From contig JAUPSS010000008.1 of assembly GCA_040285825.1 (NCBI GenBank), forward strand, positions 744,001 to 808,000: 64,000 nucleotides of DNA. The letters are read 5' to 3'. The translations under genes and the position numbers were made by a program. Shown here piece by piece: positions 10,921 through 21,353 of this stretch. The notes below the pieces were generated by a model, which ran no database searches, had not been told where the DNA came from, and saw only the letters and a list, made by a program, of their open reading frames with translations. Each line of letters starts with the position of its first letter. The first letter of the stretch is position 1. Origin of the DNA: Eukaryota sp. TZLM1-RC. Taxonomy: Eukaryota; Metamonada: BaSk clade.

Positions 10921-11295
10921 CTACTGGAATATCTTTGTAAAATTTTCAAATTAATTCCAACCACAGAAAATATCGTATTTTTTAAGTAACAAACCTTTGA
11001 ATGAAAGATTGAATTGCACAGCCCAAAATAAAGCCCTTTCGAAGATGAGGGAAAGGTTTCACTTTGAGGGGACATCTTAAAGGATCTAAAAATGAATTTG
11101 AATTTCCGAAAACCGATTCATCTTGAAAGTCATTAACCAACAAATATATAGGTCTGTGAGACAAGAAAGAAAAATCTTTATCCAACCTGAATTCTTGTAG
11201 CCTCGTTCGAATACTTGCTGCATTTTGTGAAATCTTGAGTTAACTGTACAGAAATCGGATTGTAGATTTCATAACAGCAATAGTGTCTTCTTGAA
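10921..11295. other. Short spacer between Y1 and the Ty3-type element
   Basis: This holds one 67-aa minus-strand ORF (10982-11185) of unknown family. It shows no LTR matching 17.2 kb, so the Ty3-type element is truncated at its integrase side. Confidence 0.3.
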
Positions 11296-12081
11296 CTAAA
11301 ATATCGAGTTTATGGAGTTTTTGGGCAGATATAGAGTCCAGGGGCATTCCTGGACGTGCTTGGTCATGTCAGAAAGCATGTTAGGCCACCAGTAGTCACT
11401 GTTCTTGAGTCTGAGGAGACTTTCTGCCTTACTGGGGTGGCCACCTTGCGGGAGCCCATGTAGAAGGTTAAGCGTATCCTTAACCAGTGATTGAGGAATC
11501 ACGATCTTGTGCTCTGGAGTTAGATAGAGATCTAGACGACTATCCAAAGTACAGTTGTTTAACGAGGTGTCCTGATTAGCGAGGGCTCGCTTTTGTTCGG
11601 ACCTGATCTTGCAGAGCCATGGCTCGAAGAGTGGAAGGTCATTGGAGCATTTATCTTGAAGGATAGGCACCTTCTCGAATGTATGGAGATCTTCAACGAA
11701 GCATCTCTCTGACTCAGTTTCGTCAATCCTATTAGTGTAGAAGATAGGGTGAAACTCTTGGTCGTTAGAATGGACCAGATGGTTTATGGTATGGTTGTCT
11801 TGGGGCGGTACTATCCTAGATAGCATGTCTGCCCAATGGTTCTCTTCCCCTTTTGTATGAACGATGTCGAATAGGAACTCAGAAAAGATGGGAAGCCACC
11901 TTCTGACTATTCTGTTTTTGTTCGGAGCGGTAAGCATGTAAGTAAGGTTTTGGTGATCTGTGAAAATCATCAGACGCCTTCCTTTGAGGTAGTTCTCGAA
12001 GCCATTTTCGGTAAGCATGAGAAGGATAGCATAAAGCTCTTTCTGTACCGTGGGCCAGTTCTGCTGGGAGTTAGTCAACAA
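11296..12081 (-). CDS. RNase H C-terminus and integrase zinc-finger of the Ty3-type element
   Basis: A 261-aa frame. RNase H remnants include NWPTVQKELYAI, FTDHQNLTYML and ENHWADMLSR. An H-H-C finger follows (HGLPQGGHPSKAESLL...WWPNMLSDMTKHVQEC) that opens integrase. The frame stops where the second Cys of the finger and the catalytic D,D-35-E core should come. It is truncated. Confidence 0.72.
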   Translation of the reverse strand: MLTNSQQNWPTVQKELYAILLMLTENGFENYLKGRRLMIFTDHQNLTYMLTAPNKNRIVRRWLPIFSEFLFDIVHTKGEENHWADMLSRIVPPQDNHTINHLVHSNDQEFHPIFYTNRIDETESERCFVEDLHTFEKVPILQDKCSNDLPLFEPWLCKIRSEQKRALANQDTSLNNCTLDSRLDLYLTPEHKIVIPQSLVKDTLNLLHGLPQGGHPSKAESLLRLKNSDYWWPNMLSDMTKHVQECPWTLYLPKNSINSIF

Positions 12082-12112
12082 TCTGCTGAAGAAGCTGATT
12101 GGTCTGCATTTC

Positions 12113-13061
12113 CTATTGAGTAAGGACCAGGTCCTTAGTGGGTTCTATTTGTTCCCAAATCACGCCGCCAACTGCTATATCGGAGGCATCGCAACTAATT
12201 AGTACTTGGTTATCCACCGGGGGTAAGTTCAGAGGCATATGCTCCGCGATCAGACGTTTGATTTCGGCTAAATGGTAGTCGTGAGTGTCTTTCCACTGCA
12301 AGCGACGCAGTTTGCCATGTGTTAATTTGATGATCGGGCAACATGCTTGGTTACCTGGGGAAGCCATTCCCTAATGAAGTTGACTGAGCCGATAAGGCTA
12401 CGGGCGTCTTTCACAGTCTTAGATCTGGGAAGATTCAGTAAAGACTCTGTGCGTGTAGGATCTATGGTCCTGGTTTTGTGTTGGAATCTGCTACCAAGGA
12501 TCTTTATTGGGTGTTTAGAGGACACAAAATGGCACTTGGGCAGTCCAAGGCTAACTCTACGGGTTCGAGCCTTCTCGAGGACAAGTCATAGACGTCCGAG
12601 GAACTCTTTAAAATTCTACCTACTATAATGATGTCATCTATATAGATGAATACACCGTCTCCGGTGAAGATGTCTGCCATAGCGTTCTAAAAAACTGCAG
12701 GAACGTTCTTGAGGCCGAAAGCAGCACGTTTAAACATGATACTTTTGCCAGGGATGCTTAAGACAGTCTTCTGCCAGTCTTTTTCTGCAATTTTTAGTTG
12801 CCAAAAGGCTTTGGGGAGATCAAGGGTACCGATGAAATTGGCTTCCGAAAGGAAGACTAGCACATCGGATATTCTAGGGAGATTCGGTTCAACAAGAACA
12901 GTGTTGGCGTTGACTCCGTCCTTGCCGCTGTAATCACCAGTAAGGCGAAGCTTACGATGATCAGGGTATACCACAAGACATACTGGAGAGCTGAACTCAT
13001 GGTTCGATGGTACAGCAAATCCAGACTAGACGAGTGCATCGAAGATCTGTTCGGCGACTTT
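12113..13061 (-). pseudogene. Reverse transcriptase and RNase H N-terminus of the Ty3-type element
   Basis: It continues in frame after the TAG at 13062. Motifs seen include FSSPVCLVVYPDHRKLRLTGDYS, GTLDLPKAFWQLKIAEKDWQ, FKRAAFGLKNVPAVF, and IYIDD (catalytic) at about 12645. Further TAG codons fall at ALV*SG and at VF*NAM, the latter at the almost invariant Gln of the TFQ motif. A frameshift just after YIDD moves the frame to the segment with HPIKILGSRFQHK (12525-12322), and another to LQWKDTHDYHLAEIKR with CDASDIAVGGVIWEQ (12367-12113), the connection and RNase H start. Confidence 0.78.
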
Positions 13062-15032
13062 CTACTTCTCGGGGTTTAACCTACGAGGGGGTCGTCTGAC
13101 TCGAATACTTTCATCATGAAAGTTGATCTCCATTGGAGGACAGTCAATCCCATCAGCATGCGGCTTAAGGGTGAATGTCTCTTCGAACTCTTTCAAGGTT
13201 AGAAGTAAGGTCTTCTTGTCGTTGTCACAGTCGAGGTTAATAGTACAACCAGAAGACTGTATGTGCTCCAACCAACGTCTGGGGACGTTGACGACATCTG
13301 AGACTTGGGAGATTCGATGGTCGAATTCAGCCTCAGGCAGAAGTAATGTAAGATGTTCCTCATCCATCTTGATGAAGAGGCCTTCATCGTTCAATAAGCC
13401 TAGGTGATGCAACAGGTCTCTACCAATTAGTAACATATTGTTGCCAAAAATGATGGCCAAGCTGTGTTTCACATGTACTAATTGGATTACACTACCGAGT
13501 CTGAAGCTCAGAGTGCCTTTTGCTGATCCTAAAGACTTTGACATGATGTTGTTTGCAGACTTAAAGTTTATGCAATGGTTAGTCTTTACCATGTTGCATC
13601 TCTCTGCTAAATCAACAGTGATGACTGATATCGAAGCTCCAGAGTCGATGATACCTTCTATTTTGCAGTTATTAATTGAAAATTTCAATTTTAAATTTTT
13701 GCGTGCGACATCTGAGATGCGAACCATGAAGATATCGCTGTGGGACTCTGAGACTGGGTTCGAGTCGAACTCATGAATGAAACAGGGTTTATTTGGTGTT
13801 TCTATCGTTGTAGCTGTTTTGAGATTCCGGGTAGTCAAAGGATTAGTTAAACACTTAATCCACTGGTTGCAGACTGAGGTTTCTTTTATGTTTGGTGTTT
13901 TACATGTTGGAGAGCTGTCTTGCTCTATAGTAAACAATGGACATTTGTTTGAACGTTGCTTTGGTGTATTACTTGTTGGAGAGCTATCTTGCTCTATAGT
14001 AAACAGTGGATATTTATGTGAACGTTTATTACTGCTGGAAGGGCCCTTGCCTCTTCCTCTACGTCTACCTCTGCCTCTACTACTACTACTACCTCTTGCC
14101 AAATATGCTTGAACTGCATCTGGGTTGGCATCTCGCCATTGCTTGGATCGCTGGCAATCAGGGTCGGGACATTCGTTAATAGTGTGGCCTGGAATACCAC
14201 AGAATCTACAGAGACCAGCTTTATCTCTTTCTTTCTTAATTTGCGACTTGCTCCTTTTGCTAAGTTGGGCAGGGGCGACGCTGGAACCCGCAGGCTTAAA
14301 TTTGCTTATTCGCTTCTTGTCCTTTGGGTTTGCTCTAACATAGTGACCCATATGTTGTTGATAGCTGTCACTGATGTTGGCCCTTTGCTCATCATAGGAT
14401 CTTGCTGAACACCAACTCATGTATTCAGCAGCCAGGATGTCAACAAATTGTTGTAATGTATGGTGTTGCCAAACATTGGGTGTGGACCACACAGTTCTCA
14501 GATTGTCGCTGATGGCCTGAATACCAACAGAATCAATCATATGGGTTGCAATTTCCCAGTTTTGAATGCGCTGTAGGAAATGTTGACCATACAAGGCACG
14601 GTCGCTTGTCCTGACGTCAGAAATGGCAGTACTTCGTGAAACTGTTCTCATTAGCCTCACAGTGAAGTCGCCCCAGCGATTCCTAAAATCCTGAATATTC
14701 CAATTCATCTGGACTCTATATAACTGATTCCTCGCCATTTCTAATGTACTATACTGGCTGAGGTGTAAAATTGATTCCCATATTTGCTCCTCATTAATGT
14801 TGTCGATAGCTGAGATACTATCAGACATGAACGAAAACCTGCCTTGAGCTCTCAGAGCGGCCAAGCACTCTGGAGTAACACAGGAGGCAATCCCACGAGG
14901 GTCGACTTGAGCAGCAGCTCTGAATCGGTCCCACTCGTGGAGGGGGTTACCATATCTCTGATCGAGAGGGAGGTTCCGGTTTTCTCTGCTAATGGATTGA
15001 GGAGTGGGCAGGAGGACGAGAACATTCCTCAA
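13062..15032 (-). CDS. Gag-protease of the Ty3-type element
   Basis: A 656-aa frame. The capsid-like region (about 30-250) includes EWDRFRAAAQVDP and RNRWGDFTVRLMRT. A basic linker is followed by one CCHC zinc knuckle (CRFCGIPGHTINEC), an RG-rich tract (SRGRGRRRGRGKG), and two copies of a YPLFTIEQDSSPT-type repeat. Then comes a retropepsin-like aspartic protease with IDSGASISVI and the LIGRDLLHHLG flap/C-terminal motif. It ends at a TAG (13062-13064), after which the same frame continues into RT. That TAG sits where a Gln would fit. Confidence 0.8.
   Translation of the reverse strand: MRNVLVLLPTPQSISRENRNLPLDQRYGNPLHEWDRFRAAAQVDPRGIASCVTPECLAALRAQGRFSFMSDSISAIDNINEEQIWESILHLSQYSTLEMARNQLYRVQMNWNIQDFRNRWGDFTVRLMRTVSRSTAISDVRTSDRALYGQHFLQRIQNWEIATHMIDSVGIQAISDNLRTVWSTPNVWQHHTLQQFVDILAAEYMSWCSARSYDEQRANISDSYQQHMGHYVRANPKDKKRISKFKPAGSSVAPAQLSKRSKSQIKKERDKAGLCRFCGIPGHTINECPDPDCQRSKQWRDANPDAVQAYLARGSSSSRGRGRRRGRGKGPSSSNKRSHKYPLFTIEQDSSPTSNTPKQRSNKCPLFTIEQDSSPTCKTPNIKETSVCNQWIKCLTNPLTTRNLKTATTIETPNKPCFIHEFDSNPVSESHSDIFMVRISDVARKNLKLKFSINNCKIEGIIDSGASISVITVDLAERCNMVKTNHCINFKSANNIMSKSLGSAKGTLSFRLGSVIQLVHVKHSLAIIFGNNMLLIGRDLLHHLGLLNDEGLFIKMDEEHLTLLLPEAEFDHRISQVSDVVNVPRRWLEHIQSSGCTINLDCDNDKKTLLLTLKEFEETFTLKPHADGIDCPPMEINFHDESIRVRRPPRRLNPEK
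13905..14025 (-). repeat. Two tandem copies of a 23-codon repeat in gag
   Basis: The unit encodes PLFTIEQDSSPT and is present twice in a row, about 69 bp apart. It is visible at DNA level as a duplicated GCTCTATAGTAAACA core. Confidence 0.75.
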
Positions 15033-15489
15033 GTTGCCTTCTTAGTTCAGACACTTCTCTTGCTAGTCTGACTTGAGTAGGATCAGATTCATTGATATCT
15101 CTCTCTTCAATGGTCCTCTCAGTCCTAGCATACAGAATAAATCTGTCGATGTATTTCAAGATCCTTACTGGGTCAGAGATATCGTTGACTTCCAGGGTGG
15201 GTTTTCTAGGACGACCACCTCTTTGTCTATCTCTGTCTCTATCTTGTGAACTCGCCATAGCTTCCATCAGTAGAGCATTAGAATACTGAGGAGCTACGGG
15301 AGTGTTAGATGGAGTTACTCCTAGTAGCCTAGGGTCCTGAGGAACCTGGTAAGGAGTTGATGGATCTTGTGGTTGGACAACTACAGGTTGTTGCACCGTC
15401 TCAACAGTGTCAGTAGTCGCCATCGGCTCATCTTGTTGATCATCTTGAGGCTCAATGATCAAAGATGAGAAAACAGTGTCTGTATCCAC
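14989..15489 (-). CDS. Gag N-terminal segment of the Ty3-type element
   Basis: A 166-aa frame with a Pro/Gln-rich start and then DPVRILKYIDRFILYARTER and a helical stretch (LAREVSELRRQLEE). It overlaps the next frame (15032-13062) by 44 bases. The protein probably continues there through a frameshift, either programmed or mutational. It resembles a capsid N-terminal region only in position and composition. Confidence 0.5.
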   Translation of the reverse strand: MDTDTVFSSLIIEPQDDQQDEPMATTDTVETVQQPVVVQPQDPSTPYQVPQDPRLLGVTPSNTPVAPQYSNALLMEAMASSQDRDRDRQRGGRPRKPTLEVNDISDPVRILKYIDRFILYARTERTIEERDINESDPTQVRLAREVSELRRQLEECSRPPAHSSIH

Positions 15490-15493
15490 TGGG

Positions 15494-17170
15494 TCAGTAA
15501 TCAGAGGTTCTCAATTCTACTGGGTCATGATCACTCGGATAGTAACTTTCCACATTACCATCGATATTAACCCAAAGAAGGGAACTTGAATTGGTGACAC
15601 CAATGTTCTCCTGTACATTCATAAGGGCATCCCTTAGAGACCTATTCCTTCTATGCTCTGGACCAAAATATGACGCGCGATGGTCTGGTCTGCGGTCTTG
15701 AAGGTACAATCTCTGATAGTTCGTAGTGTAGGTGTACCACCATCCAGTTCTGAAGTCTCTGTTGATGTAAATATCAAGAGCAGCATTGTATCCAGGGCTA
15801 AACCTGGGAAAAGGACAAGGATTACATCGGTTGAGGAAGAGATTCAGCTCATCACCAGCGAAGATCCTCTGTACACCTTCACGAGGAGTCCTGAACCCTC
15901 CAACAGTCTCCCGTTGAGGATAGTTTGGAGGAGGGTCACAGCGAACCGTGAGATTGTCTACTTCCTCCGTTGGGAAGTAGGGGCCTATTCTTCTGCGGAT
16001 CCTAAAGCCGTGATCATTAACCACTTCTGGACCCCAAAATGGGGGTAAAGCAGCAATGAGTTCATTGGGAGGAATCGATGCAGGATTTCCTTGCATTAAC
16101 TCAATAGCAGCATTGAGAACTAAGGTTTGAGCTTCAGTTCTCTGCTGAGTAGAGATGAAAGGAGAATCTGATTCCTGGGGCTGGCTTGGAGCTTGATAGG
16201 TGTTAGGCTGTGCAGCACTAAGCACCTGCCAAGCAGCAGGAACAGAAGAAACAACGTGACCTTGCTGAGGAATCTGGCCAGAGGTTTGAGGGATATGAAT
16301 TACTTCACTAGTAGGAGCTCCCGAAGGAGGAACAGGTGGAGTTAAATGGACTACTGTAGGAGCTACCGAAGTAGGAACAGAAGTATCAGGAAGACCTGCT
16401 ACAGGAACTTCTCGAGAAGGAGTAGTAGGATTAGAGTTATCAGCAGGGACTGCAGGAGGAGTTGGTTGTTGCGGAGGGCTGCTTTCCATAGGAACTTCCG
16501 TAGAAGGAGTAGAAGGAGCTTGTTGTCCTTCCTCAAAAGCTTCCGTAGAAGGAGTGGAAGGAATGACAGGAGCGCAAACAATAGGTGAAGAGGGAGACTC
16601 TACCATCTTGAGCTTCAACAGCTCAGATATCTTGTTGCTGGCCGAGTCAGGGTCAGTCTGGTTGATAATATACTTCAGATATTCATCTAAAGTACTGAAC
16701 TGTTCAGGACCTAAAAGGGAGTCTTCAACCTCTCCTTCAGAACCAGGGGGAAGAGAAAGAGGCACAAAGTTTTCCACATTAGAGGGAGGAACAGGAAGAC
16801 CGATAGGAACCACATGAACATCCGTGGATGGAATGGAACCTTGACCCGGAGGGTGAGAGGAAGTATCACTTCTTTCGCCACCAAAGGGTAGTTCTGTTTC
16901 CAACTGAGGAGTTTGGGAGGAAGAACTTGAAGCATTGGGTTGTGTGACAGAATCTCCAGAAGGAGGAGTCGACACAGGAGGAGAAGAAGCATTGCTTCCC
17001 TCGGACCCAGTTGTCAAGGGTTGTTCTGGTCCCGACTGAGGAGTTCGGGAGGAAAAACTCGAAAGGTGAGACGTAGGAGGATCAGTCCTAACAGTCTCGG
17101 AGGTGTCATTGAAACCATTCAAAGGTGATCCAATACGTATTGATAATCTGCGGGTGTTATGACGGGACAT
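15494..17170 (-). CDS. ORF1 of the Ty3-type element: 558-aa Pro/Ser/Thr-rich protein
   Basis: Begins MSRHNTRRLSIRIGS. The first about 330 residues are low-complexity and dominated by P, S, T and E (many STPSTE and PPSG repeats). A folded-looking C-terminal part (about 340-558) contains IGPYFPTEEVDNLTVRCDPP and RDFRTGWWYTYTTNYQRLY. I recognise no domain. It lies upstream of the gag frame and its end overlaps the next frame closely, so it may be the N-terminal half of a gag polyprotein made by frameshifting, or an accessory ORF. It is intact over its whole length, unlike pol. Confidence 0.6.
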   Translation of the reverse strand: MSRHNTRRLSIRIGSPLNGFNDTSETVRTDPPTSHLSSFSSRTPQSGPEQPLTTGSEGSNASSPPVSTPPSGDSVTQPNASSSSSQTPQLETELPFGGERSDTSSHPPGQGSIPSTDVHVVPIGLPVPPSNVENFVPLSLPPGSEGEVEDSLLGPEQFSTLDEYLKYIINQTDPDSASNKISELLKLKMVESPSSPIVCAPVIPSTPSTEAFEEGQQAPSTPSTEVPMESSPPQQPTPPAVPADNSNPTTPSREVPVAGLPDTSVPTSVAPTVVHLTPPVPPSGAPTSEVIHIPQTSGQIPQQGHVVSSVPAAWQVLSAAQPNTYQAPSQPQESDSPFISTQQRTEAQTLVLNAAIELMQGNPASIPPNELIAALPPFWGPEVVNDHGFRIRRRIGPYFPTEEVDNLTVRCDPPPNYPQRETVGGFRTPREGVQRIFAGDELNLFLNRCNPCPFPRFSPGYNAALDIYINRDFRTGWWYTYTTNYQRLYLQDRRPDHRASYFGPEHRRNRSLRDALMNVQENIGVTNSSSLLWVNIDGNVESYYPSDHDPVELRTSDY

Positions 17171-18950
17171 GAACTTATATGAAAAGTAGAGTAATTTATT
17201 ACAAGGGAATGAGGATTTCCCTTAACTTAAGCGCATGGGCGCAATAATACAATAACTATTAATTAACTATAAATAAACTATTATAAATATTATCCAAGGC
17301 TAACAGAAGGGCATCAAAAAAGGAAGTATTTCCTTTTTCACCTTGATCTTAGGGATATACACCTACTGAATCAGAGTTGTTACACACATTGATACCACGT
17401 ACATTGATCAACTTTCTTTTTGGTGGAGTAAGATTGATCATGTGTGAAAGTACAAGAGGTGGCCGTTCCAATAGGGAAATGGTTTACCGCTTACCACAGA
17501 GTGACACAAACCAACTCAATGTTGAACTATTTTCCATAAAACCATTATCCATGAGAATGAATCTCCATAATGAGTTGGAAAAAAACATTAGTCATTGCAC
17601 GACTTCCTCGGTCATTGTTGACCATCAGAAAGTCCATAATAGAAAGCTCAGTCAAGTCAAAAACCATAATTTTGGTACATTCTCTTCAGGTACATTGCGT
17701 AATGGAGTCTAAAGGGAGTTTCGAAAATTCGGAGGATAGCGTCCGGCACGATATCCTGTACTTATATCAGCCAAGAAACTCACCAAGAGCTAATCACCCT
17801 TGGTGTAGCAACACCTCTGACGACTGGTTGCCCTTCACAATGACAGATGCATTGTTTGTTGATCTATGGAAATAGAAGGCATGAATGGCCAAGGATAAAT
17901 GGCATGGTATTGGTAGATATCTGATTAGATCCAAAAACTCAGCAAGAACAAAGGCGCGGAAAAGGAAAAAAACGCCTGAGTCCTAAGTTTGAAGGGACCC
18001 CAAGGTTCCTTACATTGGAGTTTAAAATAGAAACCTTCATCAGAATGTGTCGTAATCTGGTAAAGTTGGGATGTAATAGATCTACGAACGTCAGCAATAT
18101 CAAAATGATTCAAATCTTGAAACTCAGAATTTATTACATTCGTACGGGAACAACTCTGAAAGTTTATAGTTGAAGTGAGGGAGCGTGTGTGAAGGGAACG
18201 AGTTGTTTGTATGTGTAGAATCGACAACACCAATTGGTGAAAAGACGAAAATCAAACAATGAATACCATAAGAAGGCAGATATGTCAATGAGGAGGACAG
18301 TTCGCCTGAAAGAGCCCTTAAAGAACGAGATCAGACGTGCCATTAACATCAAGAGGTAAAAAACCCATGAGTCACGTTGCCAGAATCGATTTTAGGCCTT
18401 ATAGGAAGAGAGTGTTGGCGTTTAGGGCGAGTCCAACAATTGTTTTAAGAGAACCAACTGCAGGTATAAGGTAAAAAAGAGTCGAAAATGAGTAGAAAAA
18501 CATGTAGAAAGAGTACATGGAGTGTCCTAAGGCTTGGAAAAGGAGGTAAGTGAGGGAAATAAGAATGAATCAGAAAAAGACAATCCATATAAACCACAAA
18601 AGAAAGCAAAACAAGATAGAATATTGAGAGAAAAACACATGTTGCGCAAGGAGGTATATTCAAGCTTCTGTTGTGACATAACGAGAACCTAGTTTATGAA
18701 GTGAGGGATTAGTGAAAGCCTCCCAGAACAGGCAACCAGAAATCGAAAATGGCTTGACAAGTGAAAAATTTGATAGATGAGCTGTTTTTTCTCACTACAT
18801 GTCAGACACACCCCTGTGTCACGTGTATTCACTCGGTCTTGTGCACTTAACTCGCTACTGTTTCCTACTGCAGTGAAACAAATTCGAACTGACCTTCCTT
18901 TGGTCACCGAGACTTGTCATGAAGCTGTTTTATTGCATTAATCTTTTCTA
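17171..18950. other. Stretch with no confident gene
   Basis: Plus-strand ORFs 17377-17712 and 17570-17875 could be joined by a 25-nt GT-AG gap (17692-17716), but neither piece has a known domain. Several small minus-strand ORFs between 17925 and 18907 are equally unrecognised. The first 200 bases would be the 5' LTR/leader area of the Ty3-type element, but no partner LTR exists to define it. Confidence 0.3.
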
Positions 18951-19412
18951 TTGAATTTTCCGTTGGCATCAAGAGCTTTAGTGGAACAGGATCTATGGTA
19001 TCTTGTTATGACCTTCATCACCACTGGTTTTTTTCCAAACCCATCCACCTCCAAAAAACAACACCAATTACTCGATGTATTTTACAGTGGATTTTTTCCT
19101 GAATGCCCACAAGACAGGGCTCTTGTTTCTACATGGGAAAATTATCTAGTTCCCTATAGAAATTCATTCACTATTTTTCTCAATGAGTGGCTGCAGGGGC
19201 AAAGATGCATTTCTATTAATAGAAAAGGACTTTCTCCTTACCTTGTTTGTCAAGCTTGTCAATTGGCAACTAAAGTTAAGACAAGTTTACCTACAATATG
19301 TCAACCCTGGACTAAAAGCTTCATTCGTACTCATTGTAGAGCCTGGATAAATGGATTTTTTTTGCCAATTATGTTCTGTCCCTTATACCAGATGAACCCT
19401 CAGCACCTCTAG
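18951..19412 (+). CDS. Hypothetical protein, frameshifted near its end
   Basis: A 153-aa ORF with ALVEQDLWYLVMTFITTG and cysteines spaced CQACQ...CQPW. After a T8 run at about 19360 another frame continues (NYVLSLIPDEPSAPLEASV...LERY) for about 55 codons, so a one-base slip probably broke a longer protein. No family is recognised. Because an X-family LINE follows at 19755, it might be the N-terminal region of some LINE, but I cannot show that. Confidence 0.3.
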   Translation: MNFPLASRALVEQDLWYLVMTFITTGFFPNPSTSKKQHQLLDVFYSGFFPECPQDRALVSTWENYLVPYRNSFTIFLNEWLQGQRCISINRKGLSPYLVCQACQLATKVKTSLPTICQPWTKSFIRTHCRAWINGFFLPIMFCPLYQMNPQHL

Positions 19413-20443
19413 AAGCTAGTGTAATAACAGAAGGTGAGCAACCCGATCAAGTAGTTGTTGATTCTATTCTTGAACGGTACACCAATTTCCATTTTAATAA
19501 TTCAAGAAAAAGATTTTTTTATTAAATGCATGTAATTTTATTTTGAATCTTTGTCAAAATTTATTTCCACTGCTTCCTTACTAATCTCAAGTGATAAGAT
19601 CACCTTTTCATCAAAGGAAATTGGTGAGCTTTTTCTCTTTAATCCTAAAATTTCACAATATTTACTCACTTTTTTCTCATATGCATTGCCGGAAAAAATT
19701 TAGAATAACACCTTTAGCACCTTTCTTTTGTACATCTTAGATTGGCTAAGGAAAATTAGATATTTATTGAACATGCACACTTAATTAAATTAATTCATAA
19801 CTAATGGGACGACTATCATTGAACCAAGATTTCCTCTACAAAATCTTGATCTGTTTGCTGTCTAGCTTAAGCTTCTCTTATTCGATTGAAAAAACGAGGT
19901 AATCTGTTAAGAATGGCAAATTGAATCCAAGAACGCCATAAAAAAATGTCAAATCTTTTCATTGTTGTTTCTTGAACCATTTTTTGGAAGTCCTTCAAAA
20001 GAATTTCTGCTTCATCTGATAATCATCCATTTATCGAAAATGGGAAAACAATAAAAACTAGCTGTGTATTTCTATCAGCATTAGCCTCTTCAATATTTTT
20101 ATCATATTTTCTATGTTTTTCTTTTGCTTAAAAATCAAAAAGCACTCTCAGGATTGAGTTTTCTTCTGTGAACCAAAGTATCATTTGCAACATTACATGA
20201 GACAAAGTCAACAATAGCTTCAGAATTATCAATCCAATCACAGTATACATCACCTCTATCATCAGAACCAAAAATATTCAGAGACAGTGTTTCCTTCAGC
20301 AGAGGCTCTTTGATACACGATATTCTTGCAGTTTGTGCCATATTATAAACATTGTCTTTAACAGCATCATGTAATGAAGAACGATAAGTTATCAATTTAG
20401 AACAATTCAGAGCATGGCGCAAAGTGAGTTGAGATGAATTCGA

Positions 20444-21353
20444 TGTTCGTCTTAGCTTGGCTAAAGAAAAGAATCCCGTTTTTGCAAACTTTTTAATTGA
20501 CCTCAAGGATAGTAGCACAAGTTGTCTTATTTCCCAGATTCCAAATGTATATGGTCTATTATTAAATGATCATCAATGGACAACTGCCTTCACGATGAGG
20601 TGTTTTCTGTGGCCATGTAGTGTGCCAAATGATTTGATTTGTCGTTGTGGGCAGCTCATTAATCTGAATCATTTATTTAATTGCAAATTTAATATTACAT
20701 ATCGCTCAGTTGTTCACGATGCTGTTAGAGACCAACTATACGCTATGTGCAAAAGTCATCACATTGAAGCTTTTGTTGAACCACTTGTGCGAAGGTTGTC
20801 ATCTGAAAATGAAGATGAAAATACTTTCGGGAAACGCCGTGCTGATTTAATTACCCCTGCGTCTGATGGTGTTATTAAAGTTGTTGATGTTGTCACTGTT
20901 GATGTTTGTAAAGACTCAGCAATTGATTTTGCTAAAAGAGATGAAACTCCACTTTGCTTTGCTGAAAAGAGCAAAATCAAAAAGTACAATGAACCCTTAT
21001 CTCAGCTAGGACGTGTTGAGCATGTCAAGTATCAGTTGGTTCCATTTGCTGTTTCTCTTTTTGGTAACATTGGAATATCTGGCATTAAATTTCTTGAAGG
21101 TTTCAGAAGTTTAATAAAAGAAGGAGCTGGAAAAGAATTGAACTTCAATTTCTGGCACAATAGAATTGTTTTCAGTATTCTTAAAGCAATTCCAGAAATG
21201 TTGACCAAAGCACTGTTACAATTAGGAATAGAGTATGAAAATCGCGCGCTTAAGAGATTTGATGATGTTGATGCGTGTATTGAGGATATTGAGTTCTGGT
21301 TTTTTGTTTTATGTTATGTTAGCGTTCAAAATAAATCTCATCGAATAAAAAAA
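20444..21353 (+). mobile_element. Y-family LINE nested in X3, with 11-bp TSD (Y2)
   Basis: A 910-bp, 5'-truncated Y copy. It starts at SLAKEKNPVFANF and ends in an A-rich tail (AATAAAAAAA). Perfect direct repeats GATGAATTCGA at 20433-20443 and 21354-21364 flank it. Joining the outer sequences reproduces the uninterrupted X sequence found at 52.2 kb. The orientation is opposite to the host X element. Confidence 0.92.

Larger units (their letters stand above)
11296..17170 (-). mobile_element. Degraded Ty3/gypsy-type LTR retroelement, truncated in integrase
   Basis: Read on the minus strand, the order is an extra proline-rich ORF, gag with a CCHC knuckle, aspartic protease (IDSGAS), RT (LDLPKAFWQL, YIDD), RNase H (CDASDIAVGG), and the start of integrase (HGLPQGGH...HVQEC). 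This PR-RT-RH-INT order is the Ty3/gypsy plan. The integrase catalytic core and the 3' LTR are absent. I cannot find a pair of LTRs. The RT and RNase H section carries at least three frameshifts and several stops, so the copy is dead. Confidence 0.85.

Noticed and set aside
12687-13064. Reassigned stop codons (TAG or TAA = Gln, as in some oxymonads and ciliates)
   Set aside because: TAG at Gln-like sites is limited to decayed transposons. PFO (1373 codons), the MFS gene, the RING ligase and others have no internal TAA/TAG and use CAA/CAG for Gln. Several end in TAG or TAA at the expected family C-terminus (for example CRSAL then TAG).
13050-13070. Retrovirus-style TAG readthrough between gag-protease and RT
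   Set aside because: The frame does continue after the TAG, but two more TAGs and several frameshifts follow within RT, so decay explains it without a regulated readthrough.
16346-16588. Arginine/serine-rich plus-strand ORF (and similar long ORFs opposite gag at 13.1-16.8 kb)
   Set aside because: These are mirror frames of the proline/serine-rich gag-like ORFs on the minus strand and have no independent support.
11000-17400. LTR pair bounding the Ty3-type element
   Set aside because: I compared the 17.2-17.4 kb leader with 10.9-11.3 kb and saw no direct repeat; the 3' end is truncated inside integrase.
17377-17875. A two-exon gene joined by a 25-nt GT-AG gap
   Set aside because: The frame can be joined, but there is no branch-point-like string and no recognisable domain on either side, so I do not call it a gene.
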